Part shown: piece by piece, positions 22,948 through 34,199 of the stretch
Numbering within the stretch: position 1 is the stretch's first letter
How the letters are laid out: every line of letters starts with the position of its first letter
Source of the DNA: Lomentospora prolificans
Taxonomy: Eukaryota > Ascomycota > Sordariomycetes > Microascales > Microascaceae
Length of the DNA stretch: 64,000 nucleotides
Reading direction: 5' to 3'
Assembly: GCA_029532625.1 (NCBI GenBank)
Contig: JARFXM010000004.1
Coordinates: forward strand, 4,526,001 to 4,590,000
Position numbers and translations under genes: made by a program
The notes under the pieces: generated by a model
Seen by the model: the letters and a program-made list of their open reading frames with translations, nothing else
Told to the model about the DNA's origin: nothing
Databases searched by the model: none

Positions 22948-24953
22948 ATGCTTGTTTGGCGGGGTGTTGATCGACCCCACCCCGGGCGGACTACGGCGCC
23001 GGCTGTGGCGGCTTCGGTGACTCGCGCCTGTTTGACGGCGCTGCTAGCCCTGACTTCATTCACAGCCGCCTATGGTCTAGATCCTGATTCACGAGGTAAT
23101 TATCAGCCCCAAAATTCGCTTCCTTTTTTTCTTTCTTTTTTATTTTTTTTCTTGTGCTCTTTTCAAGTTCTTCATTTTCAGTTACAGACGATGAGGCGCT
23201 TGCGAATTGTTGAGAACCGCCCCTGCGCTGTGGAGAACAACGACGGATGAAGTTAATGCATCGGATCTGCAGAATCGATAGTAGATATCGCAAAAGACAT
23301 GGCCACCGACATGATGTCGTTCTACCCCGGAAACCAGCCGGGAGGCACACCCGGCTACATCCCCCTGCCGTACTACTGTAAGTCCAGCGACGTCACGCCT
23401 TTACTACCATTCTCGCCAGGTCAAGATCCCCAGAGACTAACTCCGCTCTAGGGTGGGAAGCGGGCGCTCTCATGGGCACCCTGGTCGACTACTGGTACTA
23501 CACAGGCGATACCACCTGGAACGATGACACTATGGCGGGCCTACTCTTTCAGGTTGGTGACGAGCAAGACTACATGCCTCGCAACCAGACTCACACGGAG
23601 GGTAACGACGACCAAGGCTTCTGGGGCCTTGCTGTGATGTCGGCAACCGAGTACAATTTCCCAAATCCTCCTGCTGACAAGCCTCAGTGGCTCGCCCTCG
23701 CGCAAGCCGTCTTCAATACACAAGCATCCCGCTGGAACACGGAGTACTGCAACGGTGGGTTACGATGGCAGATTTTCGACTGGAACAACGGCTTCGACTA
23801 CAAGAACACCATCTCGCAGGCCTGTTTCTTTTCTCTCGGTGCTCGCCTAGCCCTCTACACCGGCAATGACTCGTACGCCAAGTGGGCGGAGAAAACGTGG
23901 GATTGGACTTCCGGCGTCGGGTACATTGACGATAAGTGGAACGTCTACGACGGAGGGTACATTAGCGACAATTGTACCGAGTTGACCCCATACCAATGGA
24001 CCTACAATATTGGCGGGTTCCTCCTAGGAGCTGCGGCGATGTACAACTATACAGAGGACCAAAAATGGAAAGACCGCGTCGACGGTCTTCTCAAGGGCGC
24101 GGAGATCTTCTTCAAGGGAGATAACAACGATATCATGACCGAGTTAGCGTGCGAGACCGTCGATAGGTGCAACATTGACCAGCAGTCCTTCAAAGCCTAC
24201 TTTAGCCGCTGGCTTGCGAACGTCGTAAAGTGGTACCCTGAGACGAGCGAGAAAGTCATGCCGTGGCTGCGCGCTTCGTCCGTCGCCGCCGCCCAGCAGT
24301 GTACCGGCGGGGACAATGGCCGCATGTGCGGTCTCAAATGGAACAACGGCGGCAAGTGGGACGGATCTACCGGCCTGGGACAACAGATGGCGGCACTCGA
24401 AGTTACTCTTTCGAACTTGATCCATGAGTCGCGCTCTCCTGTGACGGCCAATAGCGGTGGCACAAGCCAAGGCAACCCCGACGCCGGCTCGGGCGACATC
24501 GGACGAAACGCCGACATCGTCTTTAGACCCATCACGGCAGGCGACAGGGCAGGCGCCGGTATCCTCACGGCTCTGGTGCTCATAGGTCTCGTCGCGGGCT
24601 GCGTCTTTGTCCTCGCAGAGGACGACGAGGAAAAGAAGAGGGCCTTTGGCCGTATGCCTGGCAAGTTTAGCACCGCGCTCGCCTCCCTCGGCATCGGAGG
24701 GGCTACGGCGGGATTCGTCAGTGGGCTTGGCAAGGGCAAAGAGAAGGAGTCGCTCGACTCAGTCGAAAAGGTTCCCCACACCACACACACGAATATGCTC
24801 TCCCCTCCCCAGGAAGTAACCCCGCCACCAGTCTTGCCTACCGCCGCTAGCGAGTTGGGGAACCTGGGCCCTAGCGACGCGGGGAGTAGTGATGCGTGGG
24901 CGCCGGCCGAGAGGCCACCCCGGCGGCTCTCACGAAGGGTCGCCGAAGTTTGA
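22948..24953 (+). CDS. DFG5: Dfg5/Dcw1-family GH76 cell-wall protein with C-terminal membrane span
   Basis: Exons 22948-23095, 23273-23377 and 23452-24953 give 584 residues. After an N-terminal hydrophobic segment (about 29-43) that can act as signal or anchor, the GH76 domain runs from DSRESIVDIA to about residue 420. It includes YYWWEAGALMG, the paired acidic catalytic residues D137-D138 in GNDDQGFW, CNGGLRWQIF, and CGLKWNNGGKWDG. Family members in yeast are thought to cut or transfer GPI-anchor glycans and so link glycoproteins to wall glucan. The C-terminus is unusual for this family: instead of a GPI signal at the end there is a membrane span at about 450-472, a charged stop (EDDEEKKR) and about 110 residues of Pro/Ser-rich tail. 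Several N-glycosylation sites (NQT, NDS, NCT, NYT) lie in the domain. The DFG5 symbol marks family, not strict orthology. Confidence 0.88.
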
Positions 24954-25042
24954 TCCTTAGTACTGACTCCAATTGAGTGGAGAAAGACAAGGGTTAGGTG
25001 GCGACATGTACGTTAGACGAAAGGTGAATTACTGTATTTCCT

Positions 25043-25168
25043 TTCTTCTTCTTCTTCTTCTTCTTCTTCTTCTTCTTCTTCTTCTTCTTCTTCTTCTTCT
25101 TCTTCTTCTTCTTCTTCTTCTTCTTCTTCTTCTTCTTCTTCTTCTTCTTCTTCTTCTTCTTCTTCTTC
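25043..25168 (+). repeat. (TTC)42 trinucleotide microsatellite
   Basis: An uninterrupted run of 126 bases of TTC, 42 copies, about 90 bases after the GH76 stop codon. It probably lies in the 3' untranslated region or just beyond. The opposite strand is pure GAA, a polypurine tract able to form triplex structures. Such long perfect tracts are expected to vary in length between isolates. Confidence 0.97.
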
Positions 25169-27650
25169 ATGATGATCCAAAAGACGGAAAGGATTGCATT
25201 TTGGGCGTTATAGGGCGGTTATCATGGGACTTGGATGAGAAAACAAATCCCGCTTCTTTTTGTATTCCCTTTTTCTACGACGAGTTACGAGTGCATTATC
25301 GGTGTGCATTATTTGGTGGGTACTGCCAGGTTTATTGAGAACCGATGGATTCATAGAGAAGGGGCACGAGCCGCTCTGTTTTTTTTCCTCTTGGGTGGCC
25401 AGAACAGTCCAGACCTCGGGGGGGTTTACTATGCCCTTGTCGATCCGTTGCTTCGAGACCCCGGAAACGTGGCTTCTGTGTTTTGCGCAGCAAAGAGAGC
25501 TCCGGTTATAGCTCTGGACATATCAGCATATACATGAACATACGCATATGTATACATATGAAACAAATCACAGGTATTGTATTCAAGTATGGATGGCGAA
25601 TTCAATTTGTGCGGTGAAGAATGTATGTATTGAATAAGGCAAGATACCGGCGTCGAAGCTGGTGATAGCGTTGACGTTCCAACGATGCCGCCTCCTCCCC
25701 TTTACACGGTATCTCCGATTTCACCAAAACCCCCTCTCCCGCGCAGCCCTCTCCCGAGCTCCAACGTTGTAGGCGGCCAGATACGAGCGATAATTCTTGA
25801 CAAAGTGGCCGATGGCGCGAAAGACAAGCAAAGGCGCCTCGGTACGACAGCGTCGAAGGAAAGACCGCAGAAGACTTCCGTGCTTGCTCGACGGCGGATG
25901 TTGTGGCTGCCGTCGTATTAGTATAGTGTCTCGGTCGGAACGTGAGATGAAATATTCGCTCGTAAAAGAGAGGGGGGGAGGGCCGACGAGAAGGACGAGA
26001 ACTAGGTCGAATGGTTGGGCAGGGAATGGCGATGACGGTGTGCTCATTTGCTGAACCTCGTAAGGCGACCCACTAGTCGTGTGGAAGCTCTCGCTTTTAG
26101 TGCTGACGTCCCGGGATGGGGGAACTGTGGCGGATGATCAAGAGGGTGTACGAAATATACAAGATCTAATTTGCTTTTTCGTTTCGGATTCCATTCACGG
26201 CTTTCGTTATATATACCTACCTCATCTCTCGGTCGAAAAAGCCCGCTCAGCATGAGGTTATCATGGACCAATCTATCATGAACAAGCGTCCAAAGCCAAC
26301 GGCAACCTCGTGCCTGACACCACACACCCGTCAGCAGTCAGGCTGCGAGGGACTTTGTAGCCCAAACCTTGTGCACATTTCTCCGGAACAAGCAATTGCT
26401 TCCAGATCTTCTGCCCTGGCGGAAAAGAGGAAAGGAAACGTATTACTTCGTTGGCTCAGGTGGCGCCACGCCGAAAAAATCAGACACACGCTCCCACAGC
26501 TTCTGAACTTCTGACCTCAAAGCCGCATTTCTCCGTGGTCTAGAAGTAGGCACCGACAGGGACAGACCGGAGCATTAGAATCACACGTCAACGTACGGTC
26601 AGCTGACGAGGGATGATTACGGCGGTTTCAGCCAAAGACGATCAGTATTTGAAACAATGTTTTACCTACCATTCGACAGCTCCTCTTAAGTTTCTGGGGA
26701 TTCGGCTATTTCAGGGTAAGCCTGGGTGAACTCTATGATATCCTCGATGACACTGGTGCCGCAGAAATCCAGAGAAGCAGCTACACAGGTTACGGGTGTA
26801 CAATATGAGAGAGATTCTGCTTGCCGCTTCTGGAGGTGGCCAGTCTGCGTACACAACGCCAGGGAGAAGGGGGAGGGGAGGAAAGAAGTAACGAGAAACA
26901 AGGAACGGTGAGGTTCTTGAGAGCGGGCGATAATCCAGGACACGGCCGAGCCACGAATTGGATATCTAGGCTCAAGCTCCCTTGCAGACTATTCATTCCC
27001 CGTCTCGGTCGAGAGGGGGACGATCGGAAGCAGGAAGACCAGTCTGTCGGTGACACTTTTGCTGCGTTATCGGACGCCCTTGCATTTGATGTCATCCACA
27101 TTTACATAGTGAGTATCCCCAGCCTCTATGGTCAGCATGGCCCTCGGTCGACTTGAAAAAAAAAGCCTAGGTGCCGTTCACTGGTCCGTCTAATTCTGGA
27201 CGCCTGGTTTCTCCCGTTTGGTCTCTCGTCGATCTCATCCTAGCCGCGTGGATTCACCCAGTTCACTTCGTCCGTCTGACGTGAGCTTAAACGAGCTGAA
27301 AACATAGGAGGGGTAGCCGGCTTTCAGGAGCATCCCCGAGTTTCTAAAAAGGATCAAAGTTAAAGGCCGGAAAAAAAGAATACCACGTTCTGGGCGCCCG
27401 GCGCCGACAGTCGACGTCCTTTCGTAATCAGTCAGATGTCACAGGGTCAACCAGGACTATGTCCCAGCCTCTATATTCCTACCGACCCGGCACCCACACA
27501 TCCATGGATGGATCAACGGATACCATAGTTGCTGTCCATGATACTTAGAAAGAAGACGAGTTTAGTAGGGACCGTTCTTTTACACCGTGGCCCTACCACA
27601 GGACTGGTCCTCTAGTACGTGGCTTGTGATGTTGAGAGAGGCCATTTATC

Positions 27651-27657
27651 TATTTAA
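27651..27657 (+). promoter_or_regulatory. Candidate TATA element of the P450 gene
   Basis: TATTTAA lies 199 bases before the start codon at 27856 in an otherwise mixed-composition promoter. Motif and position are the only support. Confidence 0.25.
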
Positions 27658-27855
27658 GAGGGAGGGAACCACAGACGTGCCTGCCTTTGATGACCTTGCC
27701 TTCGCCCCTCCTCCTGCCTTCCTCGTGTCTTCCTCGTGACTATTCCAGGCTGTCTTGCTCGATGTTCTTGCCCTCTGATCTGGCGATTAGAACCACATCT
27801 TCTTCACCTCTCCATAGAGCCCTGCGTTGACTTATCCACCAATCTTTTACACAAC

Positions 27856-29713
27856 ATGTCTATTGAAGAGTTAGGATACCTCACCGCGTCCGCGGCTCTC
27901 GCAGCATATGTACTTGGTACTGCTGCCGACAAATGCTATTCTCTCATGCACAATGGCCAACACCTCACTCCCTACTACCCGGCCCTTACCCTTTGGGCTT
28001 TGCCCATCGCTGTTGTTGCCCAGAAGGCTTTCCACCGCAGATACGAGATCGCCAAAGAGATGCGCAAACATGGATGCAAACCTGCAAATATATACCCACA
28101 ACGAGACCCCATCCTTGGAATTGACGTGTTGCAGCGCACCATGAAGAGTATCAAAGCAGGTCGCGTCATGCAGGAATGGCACCAATGGTACCAGGATCAC
28201 GGAAACGCCTTTACGACTTCGACTCTGGGGACCACCACTTTTTTTCTGAATGACCCCGAGAATATCAAGGCCATATTGACTCGCGACTTTGAGAGCTTTC
28301 CCATCAAGGGCCCAAGGCAGTTAACCACTACCATGATAGCTGGAGAGCACAATATTCTTTCGTTGAACAAACAGGCATGGCACGATGCTAGAGCCTTGAT
28401 CCGACCTACTTTTGTGCGGAATCAGGTCTCTGACATGGCTTGCATGGATCGTCATGTCGAACATCTCCTAAACAAGATACCCACCGACGGAACGACTGTT
28501 GAAATGCAAGAGATGTTCTATATGCTTACTATGGATACATCGACCGACTTCATGTTAGTAACGATTGTCCCATAACCAGAAGAAGAGTGAGATATGAGGA
28601 CTCTCCTTCCACGGCCTAACAATCGCGTCTGGCAAACGGTCTTGCTAATTCCGCGAACAGGTTTGGCCAATCCACCAACACACTTACGAACCCGACAAAG
28701 GAAGCGCTTGAATTTATGAAGACTTTCGACAGGAGCACTCACGGGGCGGCGAAAATCACTCGTACCGGGCCCCTCGCTCGCTATCTTCCCAAGACAGAAT
28801 TCAACGCCAACCGCAAAGTCTATGTCGGCTTTGTCGACCGTTACATACAAGAAGCCATGGCCAGAGACAAGACACCCGAGAGAAGCTACATCTTCCTCGA
28901 TGAGTTAGTAAAATCGGGAGCTTCTCCCGATCAGATTCGCGATCAGATCCTCGGCCTTATCCTAGGTGGCCGAGATACTACTGCCGGTGCTCTTTCCATG
29001 TCGTTATGGATCTTTGCCAGGCGTCCGGACATAGTGAAGAGTTTGAGAGATGAGATTGCGCAACTAGATGGCAAAAAGCCAAAATGGGAGCAGCTGAAGA
29101 ATATGCGTTACTTGAACTTTTTTATTAAAGAGCGTAAGTGACGTGGAAAAGCAAGGATTTTAGCACATGTAGATGAACCGGGGTTGTGCTGACATGACAA
29201 CACTCTAGTTCTTCGTCTTTATCCATCCGTTGGGGGAACCGGCAGACAAGCAATCAAAGATACGGTTCTCCCAACTGGCGGAGGTCTTGATGGTAAATCT
29301 CCCCTCTTCGTCCCCAAGGGAAGCGTCGTAAGATGGAGTATGTACACGCTCCATCGACGTAAGGATACCTTTGGCCCAGACGCCGATGAATTCCGCCCGG
29401 AGAGGTGGGACACACTGCGAAGCTCGTAAGTATAGACTATTGTGACGGGCATAAACCGGTCTTTGCTAGGCGGCCGTCTTGGATTGTGACTGCTAACGCT
29501 TTTTCTTTTAGGTGGGGCTGGATTCCCTTCTCCGGAGGACCTAGGATCTGTATTGGCCAACAGTTTGCTTTGACGCAGCTGTCTTACACGATAGTCAGAA
29601 TACTTCAACGATTCAGCGCCATCGAGCCGAGATCTGACGAGCCCCTAAAGACAAACTATGGGATTACCCTGACGCTTGATAATGGCTGCCATGTTGCCTT
29701 CACTCCTGCCTAG
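27856..29713 (+). CDS. Cytochrome P450, CYP52-like (alkane/fatty-acid hydroxylase clan)
   Basis: Four exons, 27856-28553, 28661-29133, 29209-29425 and 29512-29713, give 529 residues. Hydrophobic segments near the N-terminus (about residues 8-22 and 37-60) anchor it in the ER. P450 marks are the I-helix GGRDTTAGALS, ExxR with E390 and R393 (rebuilt by splicing), RPERW, and the haem loop FSGGPRICIGQQFA with haem-ligand C476. The family reading LGTTTFFLNDPENIKAIL and the overall layout resemble CYP52/CYP63/CYP539-type enzymes that hydroxylate the ends of alkanes and fatty acids, but the substrate is inference. All introns are GT-AG with phases that rejoin conserved motifs; the first has a GTTAGT donor. 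No partner reductase or pathway gene is adjacent. An upstream frame from 27736 has no typical P450 start and is not used. Confidence 0.92.
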
Positions 29714-31527
29714 GTAGTACAAGAAAGTGTTTAGGACTCGGAAATATCGCCTTTTCTTCTCGTGTATAATTACCGGACTCTGGAGTTAGATGGTAGGATC
29801 CGTTAGGTTGGCCTAAGCACCACAGCATCCAGTGTTATTAGATGTGATATATTACAATAGGCTCCGTAGGCTGATGCAAAACAATACCAGGATAGGCCCC
29901 TTTTACACACTATTCTCCATGCCCTGGTTGGGAAGGACATCGCTATAACGCCGTAATAGTGAGAGAAAGGCTACATGTCTTGAAATGCCTATGGCAAGTA
30001 GGGGAATGACCCCTGATGCGTACCGGCGTCTCGGTGAGAGCAAAAACCCCAACCGGTGTCGTCTTTTCCGACTCATCTTCTCGCTGTTGAAGATGCAAAG
30101 TGGTGTATCATGAAGAATGTGTAGAACACCTTCCGCCCGCATGTCCTTACTCGATCCAGTACACCGTGGCTCCATCGAGGCGCCCTATAATGATCTTCCG
30201 TTAAGAATAGAGGAACACCCGTGTCTGGGCCAACCCTCCACAGATCTAAGACTCATCTCGGGTAACGTCATCCGGGAGGCTCACTTTGGCGCCACGACTC
30301 GGGCCCTGGGGTACCCTGGCCTGCCATCCCCCCTTTCGTCCAGCAGTTCGCGAACGATGTACTAACGAGGGTCAGCAGAGATTTTGGGGCCCGCCAAGTA
30401 TCTCCAAGCTGATCAATCAATCGGAAAGAGCCCGTCAACAAAATGGATTGGGACCCATCTGACATAAGTTGCCGCTCTGGAAGATCTTTGGTTATACGAT
30501 TGATGGACCAAAGATTGTATCGATGGCGCTCGCTCAAAGCTTGCATGGCTGTTCTCGATGCAGGCCTCCGGCGGTAAGGAGATGGCGACAATTGCTTCCT
30601 TCACCCCATTTTGTGGGCCGGGCCTTCTAAGCCTTTCGCTTCTCTCGGGTTTTTCCAGAAGCTCTTTCTGTGAGCGTTAGCTCAGCTCGGCGCATTTCAC
30701 ATCATCATCGGCAGATGATGATCATTTTCTCCAATTTCCTCCCGAGACATCCCTCTTGGCTGGAGGTTTAAAGGAATCGCCAATGGCCTTCACTCAGGCT
30801 CCCGGGGTTTGTTTGCTCTCCTTCCTCTTTCGTATCACCCGACATCGAGAAACGAAAGGGACTTGGTTAACACTGGTGTTGTCTATATCGAGTATCTATT
30901 CTTGTGTAAGTATCCGTTACCGCCCTGGACATGCGTATCTCCGAGGGCCGGTCACCCTCTGTTGTCGATCCTGAGGAACTAAACAAGCAATAGCAAAACA
31001 GAGAGGGGACCTCTATCACCCGTCCGATTTCCTGGGAGCCTATACTGAGTAGTACGGCGGCTAATCAGGAGCGGAACGTACACCATTTCCACAGTCTACA
31101 CTGCCCGTCAGGGTTCTACCTCGCTCGCTTGGACCGTTTCTTGGAAGCCTGGAGAAGAGGGTTCAGATCCCCAAGTTCAAGTTAAGTGACAGCGAACCAC
31201 TGATCCGGGTGCTGACTTCCCTCCCATCACCGTCTCTTTCCCCCTTCCCAAACAGCACCGACAACAAGGAAACAACTCCCGAGCTTCTCTTTCTCTTTCC
31301 GCACACTCGGCAACCATCCATTCGCACTTTCCTCCCCAGAAACAAGATCCTCGTGATCTTTCACTTTCTTCAAATTCCCGGTATCTAAATAGAGGGGATC
31401 GTGTTCTGAAGTGCCGGCCCTTTTACTTTCGCTGGAGACTCTTTCAGGCGAGTTTTATCACCTTGCAATAAACGCCTTCGGTGGTGCAGCTCAGAGTTCG
31501 CGACGAAGCCCAGCCACTATCCCTAAA
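29714..31527. other. Intergenic between P450 and small membrane-protein locus
   Basis: No gene is supported in this 1.8 kb. The last 300 bases are CT-rich in the way of fungal leaders. Open frames on either strand (for example 30268-30591 minus) show no domain. Confidence 0.45.
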
Positions 31528-32010
31528 ATGATTCTCTTAAGGCGGGAAGCTTCTCCCCAGATCGGCGGTGGTGCCGGAGGCGGCGGCGGCCAGATCCATA
31601 CCAATCCATCCGAGGACCTCGTGGGCACCCATCACGACAGCATCATGGGCCCCAAACAGGTATTGTAGCCGCTGTGGTTGGCTTTATCCTCCTGATCGGC
31701 GGCATCTTCCTGCTCAAGCTTTGGGCCAAAGGGCGCAGGGCGCAAGGTTGCGGGAGTTTCTGAGGCTGCTGTAGAGCTTGATTCCCAGGCGGCTGCTTCG
31801 AGGAGTAGTATTACTGTTGGGCTAGATGCCAAGGGCGCTGTCGTGGAGGAGGACGAGGCCGCTGATGCTCCTGGGTCGATTATGGACTCGACTCGTACCA
31901 ATGGTAGGATATCTGTTTCGTGTACACGTCTTCGATAACCTCAGAACACAGCTAACAACTCACCATAGCAGTTCCCACGCAGCAAGTCGCTACCGTATGA
32001 GAATGGAGCA
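31528..32010 (+). CDS. Small single-span membrane protein locus with interrupted reading frame
   Basis: An ATG at 31528 opens a frame reading MILLRREASPQ, a Gly-rich run, and THHDSIMGPKQ up to 31659. The next hydrophobic segment (TGIVAAVVGFILLIGGIFLL, then KLWAKGRR) lies in the -1 frame at about 31656-31736. From 31747 the original frame resumes with VAGVSEAAVELDSQ and an acidic Ser-rich tail, and a standard intron (31904-31981, CTAAC branch) leads to VPTQQVATV and a stop at 32010. Either two compensating single-base differences split one membrane-protein gene, or an 87-nt intron (31660-31746) removes the hydrophobic part and leaves a 105-residue soluble product; its donor and acceptor are weak. 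The perfect membrane span argues for the first. Family unknown: short N-terminus, one span, acidic tail. Confidence 0.45.
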
Positions 32011-32508
32011 TTTGCTCATGTTTCAGTGGCTGAGATAGGGGGTTTTGAGCTGGGAAGATACATCAGTTTAGGGATTTGGAGCCAAAGTTGGGTGATATAG
32101 TGAAGAGCGAATAACAGTCGACAGTATTGCAGAATAGATAAGCCCATAAGGCAAGGCCCGTCGCCTACACTAGATAATGTATTGAAGCGTTAGATTACTC
32201 TGAAGACTATCTAGAACAGGAGTGCACATACGCGCCCACGGCAATGCCCATTATCGCCCAATCCTAGACGTTAACAGTTAGTAGGCAGGCCCCCAGTATG
32301 GTTTCCTGACGTGTCGGATAATACACAACTGCTCAACATGCTCCATGAAAGATGTTCTTCCGCACTTTCGATGCGTCATCACGTTGTGTATAGCTGCTCC
32401 CTCATGGGAGGGTCATGGTTAAATGGGAATAGAAATCCGTTAGAGATGCGTCTCCTCTATAATACACAGGCAGCAACCTGTTCATAATAGTACATATGCT
32501 CGTTTCCA
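32011..32508. other. Convergent spacer, 3' ends of two genes
   Basis: About 500 bases between the stop of the small membrane-protein locus (+) and the stop of MRP2 (-). No gene or repeat is seen. Confidence 0.5.
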
Positions 32509-33078
32509 TTACCAACTCGCCTTCTTCACACCGGGAAGATTTCCGTCGAGAGCCTGTCTCCTAAAATTGTACTGGAAAACACAAGAGTTAGCAATCCCGA
32601 TCCCCAAACTTTTTAGAAAGAAGAAAAAAAACCAGTCTATGAAGGGCCCTCCCAACTAGTCGGCCGGTGATGGCTTACCCTAGACAACTTGAAGTCCCTC
32701 AAAATACCCCTCGTCTTTCCTCCAAGAATGCACCTGTTCCTAATCTGAGACGGCCTCGTGTAGGCATGCATCGTGGAAAGCTGGAGCTGCGCCTCGGCCC
32801 GCACGCGAGCGGGGAGGGTGGTGTTGCGGATGATGTAGCGAAGAGCTTGCCTATACCACGGCACGGATTAGCCATTTACACTCAATTCCCTCGACTAGAG
32901 TGCCTATAGAATCCATCCCTAATCGAGGCGCAGGGAGGGAGAGAAATCGGAGGGTAGGCTCGCAACCTCACCTTTCGGGCTCGAACTGCTCAAAGACCTT
33001 GCGCTTGGTGTGGTCTCGGATGATGCGCGTATTGACGAAGCAGCCCAGATCGAGCTTCTTCGCTCTGAACATCGACAT
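32509..33078 (-). CDS. MRP2: Mitochondrial small-subunit ribosomal protein uS14m
   Basis: On the minus strand, exons 33078-32972, 32850-32679 and 32571-32509 give 113 residues. The sequence starts MSMFRAKKLDLG, continues with TRIIRDHTKRKVFEQFEPER, RYIIRNTTLP, and then the uS14 signature (HAYTRPSQIRNRCI-LGGKTRGIL) and ends YNFRRQALDGNLPGVKKASW. This is the mitochondrial S14 protein (Mrp2 in yeast), which sits in the head of the small mitoribosomal subunit near the decoding site. The signature arginine-rich segment and the C-terminal LPGVKKASW are family hallmarks. All three exon joins keep frame, and the splice sites are standard. Length matches yeast Mrp2 (about 115). It has no long cleavable presequence, as is usual for this protein. 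Confidence 0.94.
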
Positions 33079-34199
33079 CTTGGCGTTTCTTCCCAAAAAA
33101 AACTTCTTTTAGGACGGGATTGGGTGGGATTGGCGATTCGTTCTGGTGTCGTTACAGGTATTCGGGGTGGTTCTGGCGTTTGAAGCTAAAGATTTCTTCG
33201 GCATGTTCCGTCGCGACAAAAGCTCCCACCCACGAAGAACACCACGTGACTAGCCTCATCGAGTGCACCTTCCAACGCATCGCTGAACCTCGTCCTCCGG
33301 ATGCATTAATCATCTTGCAACTTGAATATATCAACGCATGTTAAAGTGGTAGTCTATATACTCGCAATCCTAGTGATGCAAGCTTTAACTGGGTTTCTAT
33401 CCCTCTACCCTGACTTCTACTCTATAGCTTAACGATCTTCTACATCTAGTTCTTGACTAGTTTTAAGATGGCTGAAGCGTGCCAGGATTAGGGACCATGA
33501 TCTGTTACCTGTGTTTCGTTCGAGTATAAGTAAATAGTAAGTGCTATAGTAAGTGCTATCGGGAGTGTAACCTTCAAAATCTCGGTATGCGCACATGTAA
33601 TAAGATTCCCACACGCTCCATTGTTTAAGGACACTCAAGAGCTGCCGACACCAGGTTAACGCCTTTACCAAGGATATTTCGCCAAAGCTCTTTATTTCTC
33701 AACCCCAAAGTCGCCACCATTGTCTTAAAACTTAGAATACATGACCATTTTCTGTCCATCTTAAAAAAAATCCTCCTTTTCACCATCCCCTATTAGAGTA
33801 AAGAGACATCATTGGGACGCAGGAACAGATATGAAGTGAATACAGAGATGCAATGAGAAGAAGGAAACAGGAGGTGGTAGTGTACCAAAAAGATAGGGTA
33901 TATGTATTCATCATGGGGTGAAAAAACAAGGAAGAAGGGCTCTGTAAGAGAGGACAACACATTAAGTAGTGGATGGGTTTCGGATAAGTAAGTTTGTGGC
34001 ATCAAGATGACCGCCGAGGTCTCATGCTTGTAGAGCTGAATGTAGTATCGTATGTGAATAAAGTGAAAGGAAAGCGCAACGATCCCCCAACGCGTCGCTG
34101 CAAAAAGGAAGAAGCAAGGAAAAATGGAGGAAATAAAAATTATGTCGAGAGTAGTGAACACTCAATGGTGGTGATCAAAAAGTGCTCTCTTAGACTCTC
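33079..34199. other. Intergenic between MRP2 and ERF2
   Basis: This holds the MRP2 promoter and the ERF2 3' end. Between about 33340 and 33560 the sequence is AT-rich and contains a tandem duplication of AGTAAGTGCTAT at about 33537-33560. No gene is supported. Confidence 0.45.

Larger units (their letters stand above)
24954..27855. other. Intergenic between GH76 gene and P450
   Basis: This 2.9 kb stretch contains the TTC microsatellite at 25043-25168 and the P450 promoter with TATTTAA at 27651-27657. No gene is supported; the poly-leucine frame across the microsatellite is a composition artefact. Confidence 0.45.

Noticed and set aside
24973..25338. Open frame with a poly-leucine tract
   Set aside because: It is the TTC microsatellite read in one frame, with no coding signal on either side.
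27736..27855. Upstream extension of the P450 frame
   Set aside because: The extra 40 residues do not resemble a P450 N-terminus, and the ATG at 27856 gives a standard membrane anchor.
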